Below are positions 22,191 to 33,590 of a stretch of DNA of 64,000 nucleotides, one piece after another (within the stretch, counting starts at the first letter, position 1; each line of letters begins with the position of its first letter). The position numbers and the translations under genes are program-made. The notes under the pieces are model-generated. The model had not been told where the DNA came from and searched no databases. It was given only the letters and a program-made list of their open reading frames with translations. The stretch lies in the NCBI GenBank assembly GCA_030549175.1, contig JAUKUA010000006.1:682001-746000 (forward strand), in the 5' to 3' direction. The stretch is from Lasiosphaeris hirsuta (Eukaryota; Ascomycota; Sordariomycetes; Sordariales; Lasiosphaeriaceae).

Positions 22191-24167
22191 ATAGTACAGA
22201 CACTAGCCGTACCGCCATTGTCTTCTAGGTCTAGCTAAGATACCAAAGACGTAAATAGCGTTAGAGATAATACTGGTGAAGATAACACTAAAGACGATAA
22301 CGCTAAAGATTGATAATGACTTTATTTTGTACCAGCTTAAATATTAGCTAATTGTAGTTTAACGGGGACAGGAATAAAGTTGTACATATCTAGCGGTTGA
22401 GCCGGCTAAGATTAAGCTTACTGTGCTTGTAGTAGTTCTTTGGCCTTTACTTTAATGTTCGAGGAGCAACTGTGGTATAGATACTAACTACAATGGGTAC
22501 GGTTCCTTAGATATTAGTTCTAAGATATCGTAATGTCAGGAGGAGCCTCCGCTTCGGAACGTATTAGAGTTAGGCCAGACGAAGGTCTCGATGGCTACGC
22601 TACGTCTTGTGTCTTAGCATGCTGTGTATACAGTTGACTGGTAAGTATAGAAAAGACTGTTATTTTTATGGTAAAATCTTGTTAAATATAGCTTCGGATA
22701 GAGAAGCCATTCTTAGGGATCGTCAGTCCCTGGGTAGTGTTAGTCTTCTAACGACTCTTAATCAACAGCTCTATATACTTTCTTAATGAAACAGCCTCGT
22801 GTTAAATGTTCATAGCTAGGATGTCGTTTCGTACTCGGGCTTAGTATAAATCTAGATATCGCTAAGCTTACTAAGTTTTGTAAGTAGGTCTACGGAACCG
22901 TTCTTGGTATGGTCTACCATCGTGAGATTTAGACTGTTAAGTTTTGGTAGGCTACTTACCTTAAATAGTAAATGGAACAGTAGCCCTAGGAATTTTATTT
23001 TCTATGTAAGTAAGCTAGGTAAACCACAAGCCGTAGCTCCGGTAAGGTAACTGAGGTATCATTCTAACTTGTCTTTGCCTAAATGACATAGCTAGCTCTT
23101 TACATTTAAGGATTCTTAGTATGGTACCATCTAGGCTTATGTTATAAGTAGTTATTCTATCGGCATACGCTTACTTCGGCTTAGAGTGTAAATTCCAGTT
23201 GAAACTCTTTTATAGAAGGTTATGTATTTGTAAATTTAAGTTGATGATAAATATGAGAGGATTTTTTTCCTTCACCTACGTTCTCGGGGGCTTTATGCTC
23301 CTTAACGATTACTATGAATATCTCTTCTTCTCTCTATTATCCCAAGATACCCGGCTTCTTTGATTTAGGTAATGAGCCAGGGCTAGTAGCGGCCCTATAG
23401 CCGAAACCACGCGAAATCGGCCTCGAAACGAGCTACTGTTTCTCAGCTCCATTGCCTAAGTACCCGCCAACACTTAAACTTAAGTAAGGTTTAGCTGACG
23501 GAGAGGTTAGACGATTAGTCAGCGTCGGTTGTATATGTCGGAAGTGCCTAGGGTGTGTAAAACTGGTAGTTAGGTGAGATTGCCTATAACGATATTCTTC
23601 GGTCGAGTACCTTTTGGAGTAACTTAGTAGTAAGCTCCTCGTTATTAGTAAGCGTGAGTTAGTTTATCTACCTACTGATAAGCCTAGCCTACCTCCTCTC
23701 GCTAGTAAAGAATGTGACGGCGAGTTGGCTGTGTATTTCGGTGGCTCCTACCGCCTATTACGGCGGCCTATTGGCTAAAAATTTAGCGTCGCCTTATGCT
23801 AAGCTACCTTATTACCCCGTACGGTTAGTGTCTAAGCTACGTGTATTCGGGTAAGTTAGGTACCTTATATGTACCGTAGGTACCGAGCCTTTATACTCTG
23901 TGAACCGTCTCTAAATATCGAGGGTCTAAAACTCCTTAGATTTTTATTTTCTACTTACTACCTTCTTAGATGCTGGAGGGCTATTAAAAATGGCTCCTAA
24001 CCTAATGTTTAAGAGGCTGCGTCTGCGCCTCTTTAGTGATGTATTTCCTTCGTTGTCAAAAGGATTGCGAGTTAATCGCCTACTAGCCTATCTTATGTTG
24101 ACGACCGATATTATCTCTTACCTCTTATGCTTAACTTATCGCCTTTATTAGTTATTATCGTAGGAAC

Positions 24168-26676
24168 ATGGTGTGTTATTGCCGTAGACTAGACGACGAT
24201 TATTCGGACGGTTCGAACTTAGACTTTCTAGACAACATGTCCTTGTCGGATGAGGATAAGGGGTTCGATGTTAAGGTCGACGATAGCGGCTATGAGACTA
24301 GCTCGATAGATATTAACGACGAAGAAAGTAACGATGTTGGTGACTTTGGCGACGATTGTGACGACTTTGATATAGAAGATTAAGTATAGCTCTTCGACGG
24401 AAATTTATATCCTCGAGAGTATTACCTTAAGTAACTAAAAGAGTTTAATAAAGCCACGTTCGATGATAAAGATTATAGTGAGGGGAGTACTATACTTCTT
24501 GATAGAATAGAAGAGCTGTGGAATAAGTAGGTGGTATGAACGGTCGTACTTCGACTACTTGATTTGTGTTAACAACTGTAACGAGATATTACGCGTAGTT
24601 TGAGTACGACCAGTAGGAATCCTTCGAGTCTGTCTTTCTTAGGTTCTTCTATAATTTCTTCGACTGGCTGCTGGGCCAAAAGGCCGGTAAAAACGGTAGG
24701 AAGAAGTGTAGAACGAAGAAGAGTAGCTTACTCGGGACGTATTGGAAAGTATACCGGCTCGTCTATGAGAGGGCTACCGGCACGAAGCTCGATATGAAGT
24801 TGAACCGAAAAATGTATAGGATAGGACCTTCTCTAACCCATGACCGAGGTACCGGGCTAGGCTAACGTTGTATAGGTGCTTAAAAAGCTCGCTAAAAAGT
24901 ATGGGTTAAGCGACCAGAGGCGTGAGAACAGGTGTATGTAAGTAATAAGTTGAGATAATACTAGGTATGATGAAGAAGTCCTTCTCTCTAGGAGAACTCC
25001 GAGTTCTTTACGTCCTGTTTCTCTTACTACTCGCTCCTACCAACACTTACCCTGCCTCGGTACTTAAACTCTGTTACCGAGATATCCGAGTCATATTGTC
25101 TCGAGACTTAGACGGTAGTCCGTATAAAGTCCTAATTAGGTTCACGTTGGAGTTTACTAAGACTTATCTCGGTACTAAAGATACGTATGTGCCTAGGCCT
25201 AGTCGGGATGTCCGGGGTGGCTGGCGCTTTGTAGTTCTACGTGTACTGACGCTATGTTAGGAAGACTATAACCCTCCCTAAAATCTTATTCGACGACTCG
25301 CTTATACTCAGCTTCTACGTCTTCCTCGAAAGTATCTTCTTTAAGTACCGAGCCTTCGAGGTACCGAGTCTGACCTACCTTGATGTAGTCAGTAGGCTTA
25401 ATATCTACCTAGGTAAGTAGGAGTTACCTTTACTACTTAAACTAAGCATAGATAATGTTTATATCTTCCGTCGAGTTGTTAAGACGTTAGTCGGATATGA
25501 GATGTTTCTAACCGAGCCTATCAGTCTTATAACGATCGTTAAATAGGTTAGGAGAGTTAGCGAGCTCACGGGGTTCGAGGTCTTGATAATCCTATATAAC
25601 TTACGATATAATATTACCAATGTGTTTGATAGAAGTAGTACGTTTTCTAATTATAAAAAGATATCCTTACTAATAACTATATAAGTAATGTAAGTGACGT
25701 AACTAGAAATCTTATGTTAGATCACGTAAACTCGAATCCGTTCTAAAGGTACTATCTAGGGTATTAACTTACGGTCGACTCGTATGTACTTATCCGCGGG
25801 TTAGAACTATAGAATGCCCTAGTGTAAAAGTCCTATAGTATTGGCTATTCCATTAGTAAATGACGCCTTATAAATCTGACGATAAATCAGGTAGTATTAG
25901 TTAATTTCTATCCTAGTATTAAGAAGCTAGCTTATAAGGTTAAGGTGTTACGCTAACAGGTAAAAACCTCACATAAAGCTATGTAGAAATATAAAAAGGC
26001 ATATGATAAGCTCCGGAGCGCTAAGTAGACGTAAAAAAGGGCCTTTAAGGATAAGATCAGAGAATAGTAGACTAATAAATAGGTAATGATCGATATTGAG
26101 AACTAGCTTACGAGCCTTAGCTTCGTTAAGGAACCGGCTATCCGGAAGTCTAACTATTTAAGACGACTAGTCTAGAAACGGCTAATAAACGTACTTACGG
26201 CTTTGGTCGAAAGTATAGTCGAGGGCCAATACCAGCGAAGAGATGTTGCCATCTATGCCGTAATAACTTATTACGTCGTGGTAAAAGGGCTGGCTATATA
26301 GCGTACTAATACTTCCGGGGTAGAGACGGTACGGCGTTCTTTCGTTAAGGATAAGCCTCGAGAAGACGGTTATTACGTAGAAGACGATCGTCGTATAGTT
26401 ATGTTATTTATCTTCATAGTAAGTAAGGAGGAGAGGCTGAGAAGATACTTCCTTTATGTAGGCCTAGTACTTTACTTAGAACCGGATGACCCTTACATCG
26501 AAGAACTTACGTACAAATTTTATAGTACCGGCGACTTAAGTAAGTACTTCCGATGGAAATACTTGAAAAACATCTAAGAGGGGAACGATATAAAGTACGG
26601 AGCTTATTACATGTTACTAGACCATAAGATACATCTCTAGCGTCATGTCCTTTAGATCTACGGCATAGTATCTTAA
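24168..26676 (+). pseudogene. RIP-degraded DUF3435 protein (Starship captain-type tyrosine recombinase)
   Basis: Nearly full-length relic of about 830 codons. In order: acidic N-terminus from ATG 24168; NLYPREYYLK and YSEGSTILLDRIEELW; FFDWLLGQKAGKNGRKK and LGTYWKVYRLVYERATGTK; the catalytic core from 24967 with SFSLGELRVLYVLFLLLL, LKLCYRDIRVILSRDLDG and LIRFTLEFTKTYLGTKD; NLMLDHVNSNPF, RYYLGY and SYSIGYSISK; a charged C-terminal segment (KAYDKLRSAK); and finally FYSTGDLSKYFRWKYL with a C2H2-like LLDHKIHL. All match the DUF3435 family, which includes the YR captains that move Starships. Stops sit at Gln/Arg/Trp positions and several frame breaks are present, so it is dead. A short CA-poor leader precedes the ATG. 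Confidence 0.85.
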
Positions 26677-26739
26677 CATTATCTGTTTACCAAGAGTAAC
26701 TTACACTGTTAAGTAAACTCTATCTTTCTTAGTACTTAT

Positions 26740-27430
26740 ATAGATCGTTATGAATAGACAGGTTCTATTTGCCCGTAGGCTACTAACGTTACCGTACTCT
26801 ATACCTACTCGAGATACCGGCTTTGTTAAAAGTAGGAAGAGAGTGGTTAAGGTATAGATGCTTAGATTTCTAGAGTATATAAACCACCTCTTATTAGACT
26901 TAGGACTTTTGGTTAAAAAATGGCGTTTTTTCCCTCGGTTATCGTCGTCTTTTTTACTCGTCGGTTCTTTTTGATCTGGAAAGGAGGCCTCTCTTCTACA
27001 GTAGTATGTACTATGTCGTTAAACGTGCCAGTTTAATAAGAATATATCGTTTCATCCTTAGTTTATGTGATGCTGAAAAGTTGGTTTGAGACTATATCTA
27101 AAATATCGACTACCTTGAAGAGAAGGTTAGCCTCTTTCGAGGGTGACGGTTATGACAACTTACTTCTATCTATCTTAACGCCTAGAATTACTACTCCCTG
27201 TTATAACGGACTAGTCTAGTACGTGTTTCATTAATAATTTCTAAATCCCTGATCATTAAGAAATAACTACTATTTACTCCGGGTACATTGTTAGGCCCTA
27301 TTTACCCTTTTACTGGCTATCTAACGTTACCATTGTTAGCTATCTGATATCGGCTTTGTCAAGGAGTGGGAAGAGAGTAGTTAAGGTATAGATGCTTAGA
27401 CTCTAGAGTATATAAACTTTCCTTTACTCC
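26740..27430 (+). repeat. Direct repeats upstream of the sirtuin relic: promoter-like unit twice, partial gene copy
   Basis: A unit with CGGCTTTGT, GGAAGAGAGT, GTTAAGGTATAGATGCTTAG and a TATA-like AGTATATAAA occurs at about 26750-26885 and again at about 27290-27425. After the first unit, 26885-27150 repeats the N-terminal part of the sirtuin relic found at 27717-27980 (including YRFILSLCDAEKLV and NIDYLEEKV). So a promoter plus 5' gene half was duplicated before RIP. Confidence 0.6.
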
Positions 27431-27639
27431 TCTTACCTTTTCCTTTTCTTCTTTCTTCAATATTTTCTCTCTTAGGAGTCTTACGAACTAACAGTCTGAC
27501 TAGTAACATCTCATACTTCTCCCACGCCCTAAGAGTTACTATGTTAGCCGTTACCTTGGTGTAAAATAGCTATTATCCATGTACAACCGGATAACGGTGT
27601 TTATTTACAAAGTATTATAAGCCTATTTAGTATCGTATT

Positions 27640-28640
27640 TAAGATTGTAACCGTTACAGGGGTTAGTATTAGTACAAATGTAGGTATTCCTATATATATT
27701 CTAGCCTCTCTTTTTAACTACCTCTTACTAGACTTAGGACTTTCGATTAAAGAATGGCGTTTATTCCCTCGGCTATCGTTATCTCTTTTATTTCTTAGTT
27801 CTCTCTAATTTGGAAATGAGGTCTCGCTTTTACAATGGTATTACCAAGATGTGCCGGGACAGTAAGTATGTCGACTCGATAAGGACATATCGCTTCATTC
27901 TTAGTTTATATGATACTAGTAAGTTAGTTCGGTATTATACCTAAAATATCGACTATTTAGAAGAGAAGGTTGGCCTCTCTACCGATTTGTATAAGGGGGT
28001 TAGGAATCGATCTCGTTTTAAGAAGTATCGGTTAAGGTATATTTGAGACTACTACCGTGTTTACTACGAGCCGTAACCCTAAGATAGAGGTGTTGACTAT
28101 GTTCTCCTCTATAGATCTCTCCGTGATTTGTGATGTTTCAAATGTCTCGGTACTTATGGCTGGGAGGAGTGTGACCGAGAAGCGGAAACTCTGGCTAGAC
28201 AAAAGCCTCCATGTCCCCGCTATATCGATATATCCGACGTTAGAACAGTAAAGGGGTTACGGGTAATTTCAATAGGAGCTCTTCGACCCGATATCGTACT
28301 TTACGACGAATAGGATCCGTAGGTTGACATAGTCTCTACTATTATACGGCGTGACGTGTTACTGTATTTAGATGTCCTTCTTATTATAGGTACGAGTCTT
28401 AGAATATACGGAGTTAAGTGGTTGGTAAAGGACTTTACGAAGGTCATTTATAAACGGGTTGGAAAAGTGGTATTTGTAAATCTTATAAAACTAGCTAAGA
28501 GCTAGGACGGCGTAATCGATTATTAGGTCGACTAGGACTACGACGTCTATGTACGAGATTTGATTAACTGCCGGCCGGAACTTTATTTACTAACAGACTT
28601 AATAGACTTAATTAGAGAGGATAAGTATATAAAGGTCATA
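27640..28640 (+). pseudogene. RIP-degraded sirtuin (Sir2-family NAD-dependent deacylase)
   Basis: Begins with KIVTVTGVSISTNVGIP, which is the Sir2 NAD-binding GAGIS...GIPDFR motif with point changes. Then RTYRFILSLYDTSKLVRYYT and NIDYLEEKVGLSTDL (the TQNID...LE...G motif, with Gln turned to a stop). Later RPDIVLYDE, VLLYLDVLLIIGTSLRIYGV (the GTSL motif) and GKVVFVNLIKLAKS, as in the fungal HST3/4-like branch. Stops lie at Gln and Trp. The zinc-binding Cys pairs are not readable. Relics of this kind suggest a sirtuin once carried by the element. Confidence 0.75.
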
Positions 28641-29227
28641 GCTTCTTGTGGGTATGATAGGAGGTAAGGGAGTAGCTAGGACAACTCGATCGACCTTACG
28701 CTTAGCTAGATAAATAGGTAATGAGAATATCGAGCTCTTTTATATAATCTAGATGTTATCATAGAGGCAGAAGATTTACTAACATACGGTTACGATGGCA
28801 CTCGTGTGTCCGCCGCTTAAGTATGAGGTTTAAGTATAGCGTAACCGACGTAGCCGATTTTTGGTGTGGGGTGTTACTTGTTACGGTCTTAGTACCTCCT
28901 TAACGGTTTTGATATTTACTTTACCCCTACTTCGACTACTAAAGGTATATAACTACAGTTATAATATAACATGGTATTTTGTTAACTTAATTCTAAGTTT
29001 CTTAGGCGTAGGATCCTTTGCCGTTTAACATCTCGGCTATAAAGATTTGCTATTTACGTATGGTAAGCTAAAAAACGAGGTATAGTAGGAAGCTTCATTT
29101 CGATATAAGGTACTTTAGGGTCTATGGACTCGCCCGCGTTATAGCTTGGCTAGCTTCGGGTAGGTAAAAGCGTGTTATAACTCGGCTACCTTTGTTACCG
29201 TTAGTAAGCTTATAACACTACTATCTC

Positions 29228-31110
29228 TTAGCTATCCGTTACTACGTTTAGGTCCTTCCGGGCTTCGCGAAGGATTTTCTTTATCGAGGAATAGAGTATC
29301 GGCTCTAGCGTCTTTTACCTTCCGCCGTTTGGAAATATCTTTCTCTGTAGTTTGTTAACCTAGGGGATTAATGGCCGGTAGTACGGTGTGAAACTTTCCT
29401 TTACGATGGTGAGAAAATCTACCTCGTTATCGATTACGCTCTTCTTAGACCTAACTAGCTTCCTATCGTACTCGTAATTCTAGCTATTAAACTTGGTTGA
29501 CCCAATGTCTTTACCTGGCCCATTATAGTAGATATATATCTAGAACAGTACCTAGAAGAATGACTTGAGATCGTGTATGAAAGAGTGTTGTTTACTTAGA
29601 AGCGTCCCGATTGCCATGAACGCTCTTGTACCGGTCTTTCCTTTAGCTTCCGACGTACCTTCTTAGTTTTCTTTGATGGCGAGATCTAGGTCAATTAGAA
29701 ACTAAGGCCTGGAGGGATTATTTGTATTTTTGTTAATTAAGAAGTTGTTGATGGAGATGTCTTTGTAAAGGACGTTAGCCTTGTATAGGGACTCATGTCC
29801 TTCGATATAGCCGTTGAGCGTAGTAAGTAGAGACGTTCGGGAGCTAGCCGTATAGATTAGATTTCCATAGTTACGAAGAACTATACGCCGATACACCCGA
29901 TTAGATAGATCGCTACCGGCTTTTACTGGAGATGTTAAATAAGACCGCTTACTGTGTAGTAGAGAGGCGCCGGTTTGGCTAGACGATCGTTTTTTACTAG
30001 TAACGTGACCTCTTCACGAAACCTCCGATGTTACTATGGCCGGTTAGAGGGCCGACCGTTCCGGTCGATAGTTCGTAGTACGGGTAATGTTTAGTCCTCT
30101 GTAGATATTGTTTCGGATGTCGTCATCCGTTCTATATATTTAAACCGTTTCGTAGTAATAATGTCTAGCTATGTTGATGACGCCTTTACTAGTTACCTCG
30201 TATAATAATTCGCCTTCCTTACCGTGCTTTAAGTATTGCTATGAGTCTTTGATGACGAGTAGTATCTGTGGTAGGCTTTTACGGTGAGCTTTCTAGTATG
30301 TTATAGCTTGACTAGTGACGTAACGTACTCGTTGTATCAACCCGTTAATGATGAGGTATTCTATGGAGCTATTGTGGTTAATTTCGATAAACCACTTTCC
30401 ATTTTTGGTCCTAATAGTCGGGTCGAAGCCGAGTTCCTCTTCATTCATCTAAAGAAACCTAAGAACTGTAAATACGAACCGGGACCTATCTTCGTTGATG
30501 TCAAACCGCTCAGATATGAGATCCCTAAGTCGATCAAACTTCTACACTCTCATAAGAGATCTGTATATGGTAAAGCCTAAGACAAATTAGTAAGTGTCTT
30601 AAGTGGTAAGGACTTCTCTCGTATATATGCTGATATCAAGTTATGCCTTCGAGGCCTTATCTACCGTAAGATTACTTTTTAGCTTACTTAGTACGAGGAT
30701 GTGTGACCAGTGGCATTTCGAGTCTTTTTTAACCTTGGGGTCGTTTACGAAGTTAACATCAAGCTTACGGTCAGCGGTAGAGCCTTAGATAGGTTTGTTA
30801 GGTTGTGCTAGTAGCCGTCGTCGATGTGTCGGGGTAGACCTATAGTCTTTTATAAACGTCGCTAGCTTCTTACTTAACTCCGAAAACTAACTTAAGACAT
30901 AGTCCTAATTCGCGTCTTCTGGCTATCTACTCTACCCATTATTAAAAAGTGGTTCGCTACCTTCCTTATATTTCTCGAAGACAGCCTCGGATACTCTCCT
31001 AAGATCTACTACTTGTTTAAAGAATATCTCGTAGAATCGAGAAAGTTCGATGTATATAATGCCTAATTTATCTTTAAGGACTTTATCAATATCTTTACAG
31101 TACTCGGAAA
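29228..31110 (-). pseudogene. RIP-degraded FunK1 fungal kinase-like protein
   Basis: Minus-strand relic covering almost the whole family length. N-terminal part: IYIELSRFYEIFF, FEKYKEGSEPLF and STADRKLDVNFVNDP. Middle: ERFDINED, NEEELGFDPTIRTKNGKWF and IEINHNSSIEYLIING. Catalytic part: RRIVLRNYGNLIYTASSR, GYIEGHESLYKANVLYKDIS, then INNFLIN (the HRDIS..N motif with His now Tyr), FLIDLDLAIKEN (the DLD metal-binding triplet), GKTGTRAFMAIG and QHSFIHDLKSFF. It ends GGR, EPILYSSIKKILREARKDL. FunK1 genes are highly multiplied in some fungi and often repeat-associated. Substrates are unknown. Stops match Gln, Trp and Arg losses. Confidence 0.82.
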
Positions 31111-31689
31111 AGTTCGTAAAGCTTCTTATATTATGAAGCTATGGAGTTTACTAAAGAGAGGAGGCTATAGGCTAGGGAGGCGGGGTAGGTTCGGTAACAG
31201 TACTATAGACTTCTTTTTAGATAAGCGTATCATTATTACCGATGATTACTAATCTGAGGAGGGGTTTAATATTGTCGAGGTCGAAGTCGTCAGAGTTAAT
31301 AACGAAGTTTAGTCTCGATAAATCGTTAAAAAGGTTCTTATTATTACTACTAGAACGGAGTAAGTAAGATATCGGAAGGATCTGTAAAGTTAAGAGAAGA
31401 ATAAGAAAAAGGCTTTAGAGATTTATACGATAGTTAGAAAAAAACAGTTAGAATGAAGCTATACTATCTTACCTTCTTAGTTAAGCTACTATAACATGTC
31501 AAGTTACTGTAACATGTCAAGGTAGTAAAGGAGGCCCGTGCCTTTATAGGTTAAATGGAAGAAGGCACGGAATGTATCAAGGCCTTTCCTAATAGGGTTT
31601 TCCTCAATGATCTTCGAGAACTGGTCTGTCATAACGGCGGAATGTGCTTAAGGGAGAGGAAGGACCGTGAGAAGTCGCGTATATGTCAT

Positions 31690-32095
31690 TTAGGCTTGTA
31701 CCTAACTACCGGTAAAATTTCGGGATTAGTCAGCCAAAGTTGTAGCACCGTCCGGCTCTATACTTTGCTATGGTTGCTACCATTCTTAGGGCTTCATAAA
31801 GTCATCAGTGTAGTTAATTATTATAGCTTAATATTGGGGTTTATTTCTTTTAACAAGGAAGCCTAAACTATCTCCGGCTTAGACTCGCGGTACGTGGTCC
31901 GTTTGGGCTCGGACTCGCACCCAACCTATCGGTAGAAATTCGGGATTAGTTAGCTAAAGTTACAGAGCCGCCCGACTCCGTACTCTGCTTTATTTACTAG
32001 AGGCCCTTTATAAAGTTACTAAGGAGGTTGATGGCTAGTACCTTGTATTGAGATTATTACTAATCTTATTAAGGAAGCCTAAAATTTCTCCAGTT
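31690..32095 (+). repeat. Imperfect tandem direct repeat of about 180 bp
   Basis: The segment at about 31700-31880 (AATTTCGGGATTAGT, CAAAGTTGTAGC, CCGTCCGGCTC, ...GAAGCCTAAA) recurs in the same order at about 31928-32095 with many transitions. Both copies lie upstream of the FunK1 relic. Confidence 0.65.
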
Positions 32096-32400
32096 CGTAT
32101 ATCTCGACAGAGAATGATCACGGGAGTCGGCGGATCTACTTAGGTGGTAGAAATCCTACTACCTGAGTGGATCCGCCTAAAACGCTTTCCCATTGGCCTG
32201 AAAGTTTGGTAAGACATACATTCCCCCCTATCCAATTGTATCGACCGAGAAACTAAAGCCCTCCTCTTCTTCTTCCGTATCATAGCTTCGAGGCTTCCCT
32301 AACCTAGTTTCTGAAAAGTCTCAAGTTCTCCCGTTTCCCCTGAATTTATATAGGGGCGGTTCGGAAACTACGCGCTCTTAATTGTCAAAAAACCCCCCTC
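32030..32400 (+). repeat. Inverted repeat copy 1 (partner 55440-55810)
   Basis: Read on the minus strand, this stretch contains GGGGAAACGGGAGAACTTGA, ACTAGGTTAGGGAAGC, ATGATACGGAAGAAGAAG, CAATGGGAAAGCGT and TTTTAGGCTTCCT in the same order as the plus strand at 55440-55810. This copy keeps more CpA/TpG, so it is less mutated. It has a TATATAAA box and could be a promoter reading left toward the FunK1 relic, or an element terminus. Confidence 0.75.
32129..32177. repeat. Near-perfect 22-nt hairpin
   Basis: Arms 32129-32150 and 32156-32177 (starting GGCGGATC and ending GATCCGCC) around a five-base AAATC loop. Nineteen of 22 positions pair and all three mismatches are transitions, as RIP would leave. 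Confidence 0.8.
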
Positions 32401-32413
32401 CCCCCCCCCCCCC
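32393..32413. repeat. C-rich run at right border of RIP block 1
   Basis: Six C, a T and fourteen C mark the sharp change from CpA-depleted to normal composition. Confidence 0.85.
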
Positions 32414-32473
32414 AATATCACGACTCGATAAATGAGCCGTTCAACCGGCGACCCTTCTAAGGGTCGGGATGCA

Positions 32474-33326
32474 TTCGATTAGATGCCAGTGCTAGAAGGA
32501 TCAGACGCGGCGCGAACACATCGCTCGACCATTGGCAGGCAAGGGTTACCCCGCTCGCATGGGTGCCAATCGACGAGCACGCTGCACAATTGGAGCAGCA
32601 ACAGCAGCAACGCAGCAACAACAGCCGCAAAACTCTAACAGGTTCAGTGATGCATCGATGGAAGACGTTGACGCATTTGCTGCAGGGTTGGATCTCCCAG
32701 GACAGCAACAGCAACCGCCGCAGCAACAGCCACCACCGCAAAACCAGACTGAAGATGGGGACTTTTCCGGATTTGCGGTAGGGTTGAATAATGTGCCTAC
32801 TGGCAGCGAAATTGACACCAAGGCGGTCAGAGATGCCCGAAAACGCACCCCGGATCTCAAATACAGCAGGAGACTGTTAAAAGACCCAGACACCAAGCTT
32901 GACACCCTGTCAGATATTATTGGTCTAAGCACTAAAAGGAAAACCTACTTCGGCGCCCTGTTCCCAAGTAACAACGAGAATTACCCGGGGGTATAACGGG
33001 CTTTCTGGCTTGACGGTACGCAACATGAATACAAACAGGCTCTCGATGACTACAAAGGACCCGGGGAAAGCAAATTCATTCCCATTGGAACCGAGGCCGA
33101 TTTAGACGGCTGCGACTCCATAGAGGACTTTGAACTCAACGCCGTCTTCACGATGCCATGGGGCAATTGTTATCATTGGCATGCGTATGGTATGGCCAAG
33201 AATCGTCTAGACCGGGAGCTCAAACTTTTCTCGAAGGCGGACCTAATGAAGAAATTCAACAGCCTCAGAAATGATGTTAAGAACGCCGAGACCAGGGCAT
33301 TGAGTTGCATGTTGTCTGAGCGTTGA
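32474..33326 (+). pseudogene. Broken Gln-rich gene of unknown family
   Basis: One frame gives AWVPIDEHAAQLEQQQQQ up to about 32620; another continues with QQQQPQ, FSDASMEDVDAFAAGLDLPG, more Gln/Pro repeats and FSGFAVGLNN, to TAA 32994-32996. Directly after that stop the same frame reads RAFWLDGTQHEYKQALDDY, FIPIGTEADLDG and FTMPWGNCYHWHAYGMAKN to TGA near 33326. So a frameshift in the CAG/CAA repeat and an in-frame TAA (perhaps from CAA) interrupt what was one protein. I do not recognise it. The last 90 bases overlap the antisense AAA fragment, so the true 3' end is uncertain. Confidence 0.4.
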
Positions 33327-33590
33327 GCCAGGAACACATCCGCTCCGTCGAGGAGCAAGAGGGATCCCCAGCGGCTGGCGATCTTGAAGATGGTTTTCAA
33401 GATCGGTTCCACCTTCACAGGCCAGCGAGAAACAGATACACAGTCGGGGATACATACTGTATACAGCGGAATTCGAGAGGTTTCTGCCAGCGTCTCTGTT
33501 ATCAGATGTCAACAGCGGCTCTGTTGATGCCATGCCTTCCCCATGGACGAGGTCCCGAACACATCAATCTTGTAAGAGTCGTTTGGGAGT
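33230..33590 (-). pseudogene. AAA+ ATPase fragment, Walker B altered
   Basis: Minus strand reads LAETSRIPLYTV, a shifted linker, then LKTIFKIASRWGSLLLLDGA followed by DVFLAQRS and NALVSAFL. This is the centre of a fungal AAA ATPase (…LAxxxxRPLYxV…IFxxAxxWxxVLLLDEADVFLxxR). The Walker B Glu is Gly here, the preceding Walker A is reduced to GTSSMGKAW with a frameshift, and nothing of the C-terminal half follows. Unrelated in detail to the intact BCS1-like gene 300 bp away. Confidence 0.55.

Larger units (their letters stand above)
16700..32400. mobile_element. RIP block 1: degenerate mobile-element tract with gene relics
   Basis: A 15.7 kb tract where CpA and TpG are rare, TpA very common and CpG retained, the pattern left by C-to-T mutation at CpA on both strands. 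No intact gene of normal length. Reading through stops reveals relics of several gene families (listed separately), including a DUF3435 recombinase at 24.2-26.7 kb. Stretches without a recognised relic are about 16.7-17.5, 19.0-21.0, 22.2-24.1 and 31.1-31.7 kb. The right border is sharp, at a C14 run at 32400-32413. Most simply a fossil Starship-like element or nested elements; the outer ends were not pinned to direct repeats. Confidence 0.75.

Noticed and set aside
30284..30788. Two plus-strand ORFs that look like small proteins
   Set aside because: They are antisense to readable FunK1 blocks on the minus strand.
16700..32400. RIP block 1 as a centromere
   Set aside because: Composition alone could suggest it, but recognisable gene relics, a sharp edge and moderate length fit a decayed mobile element better.
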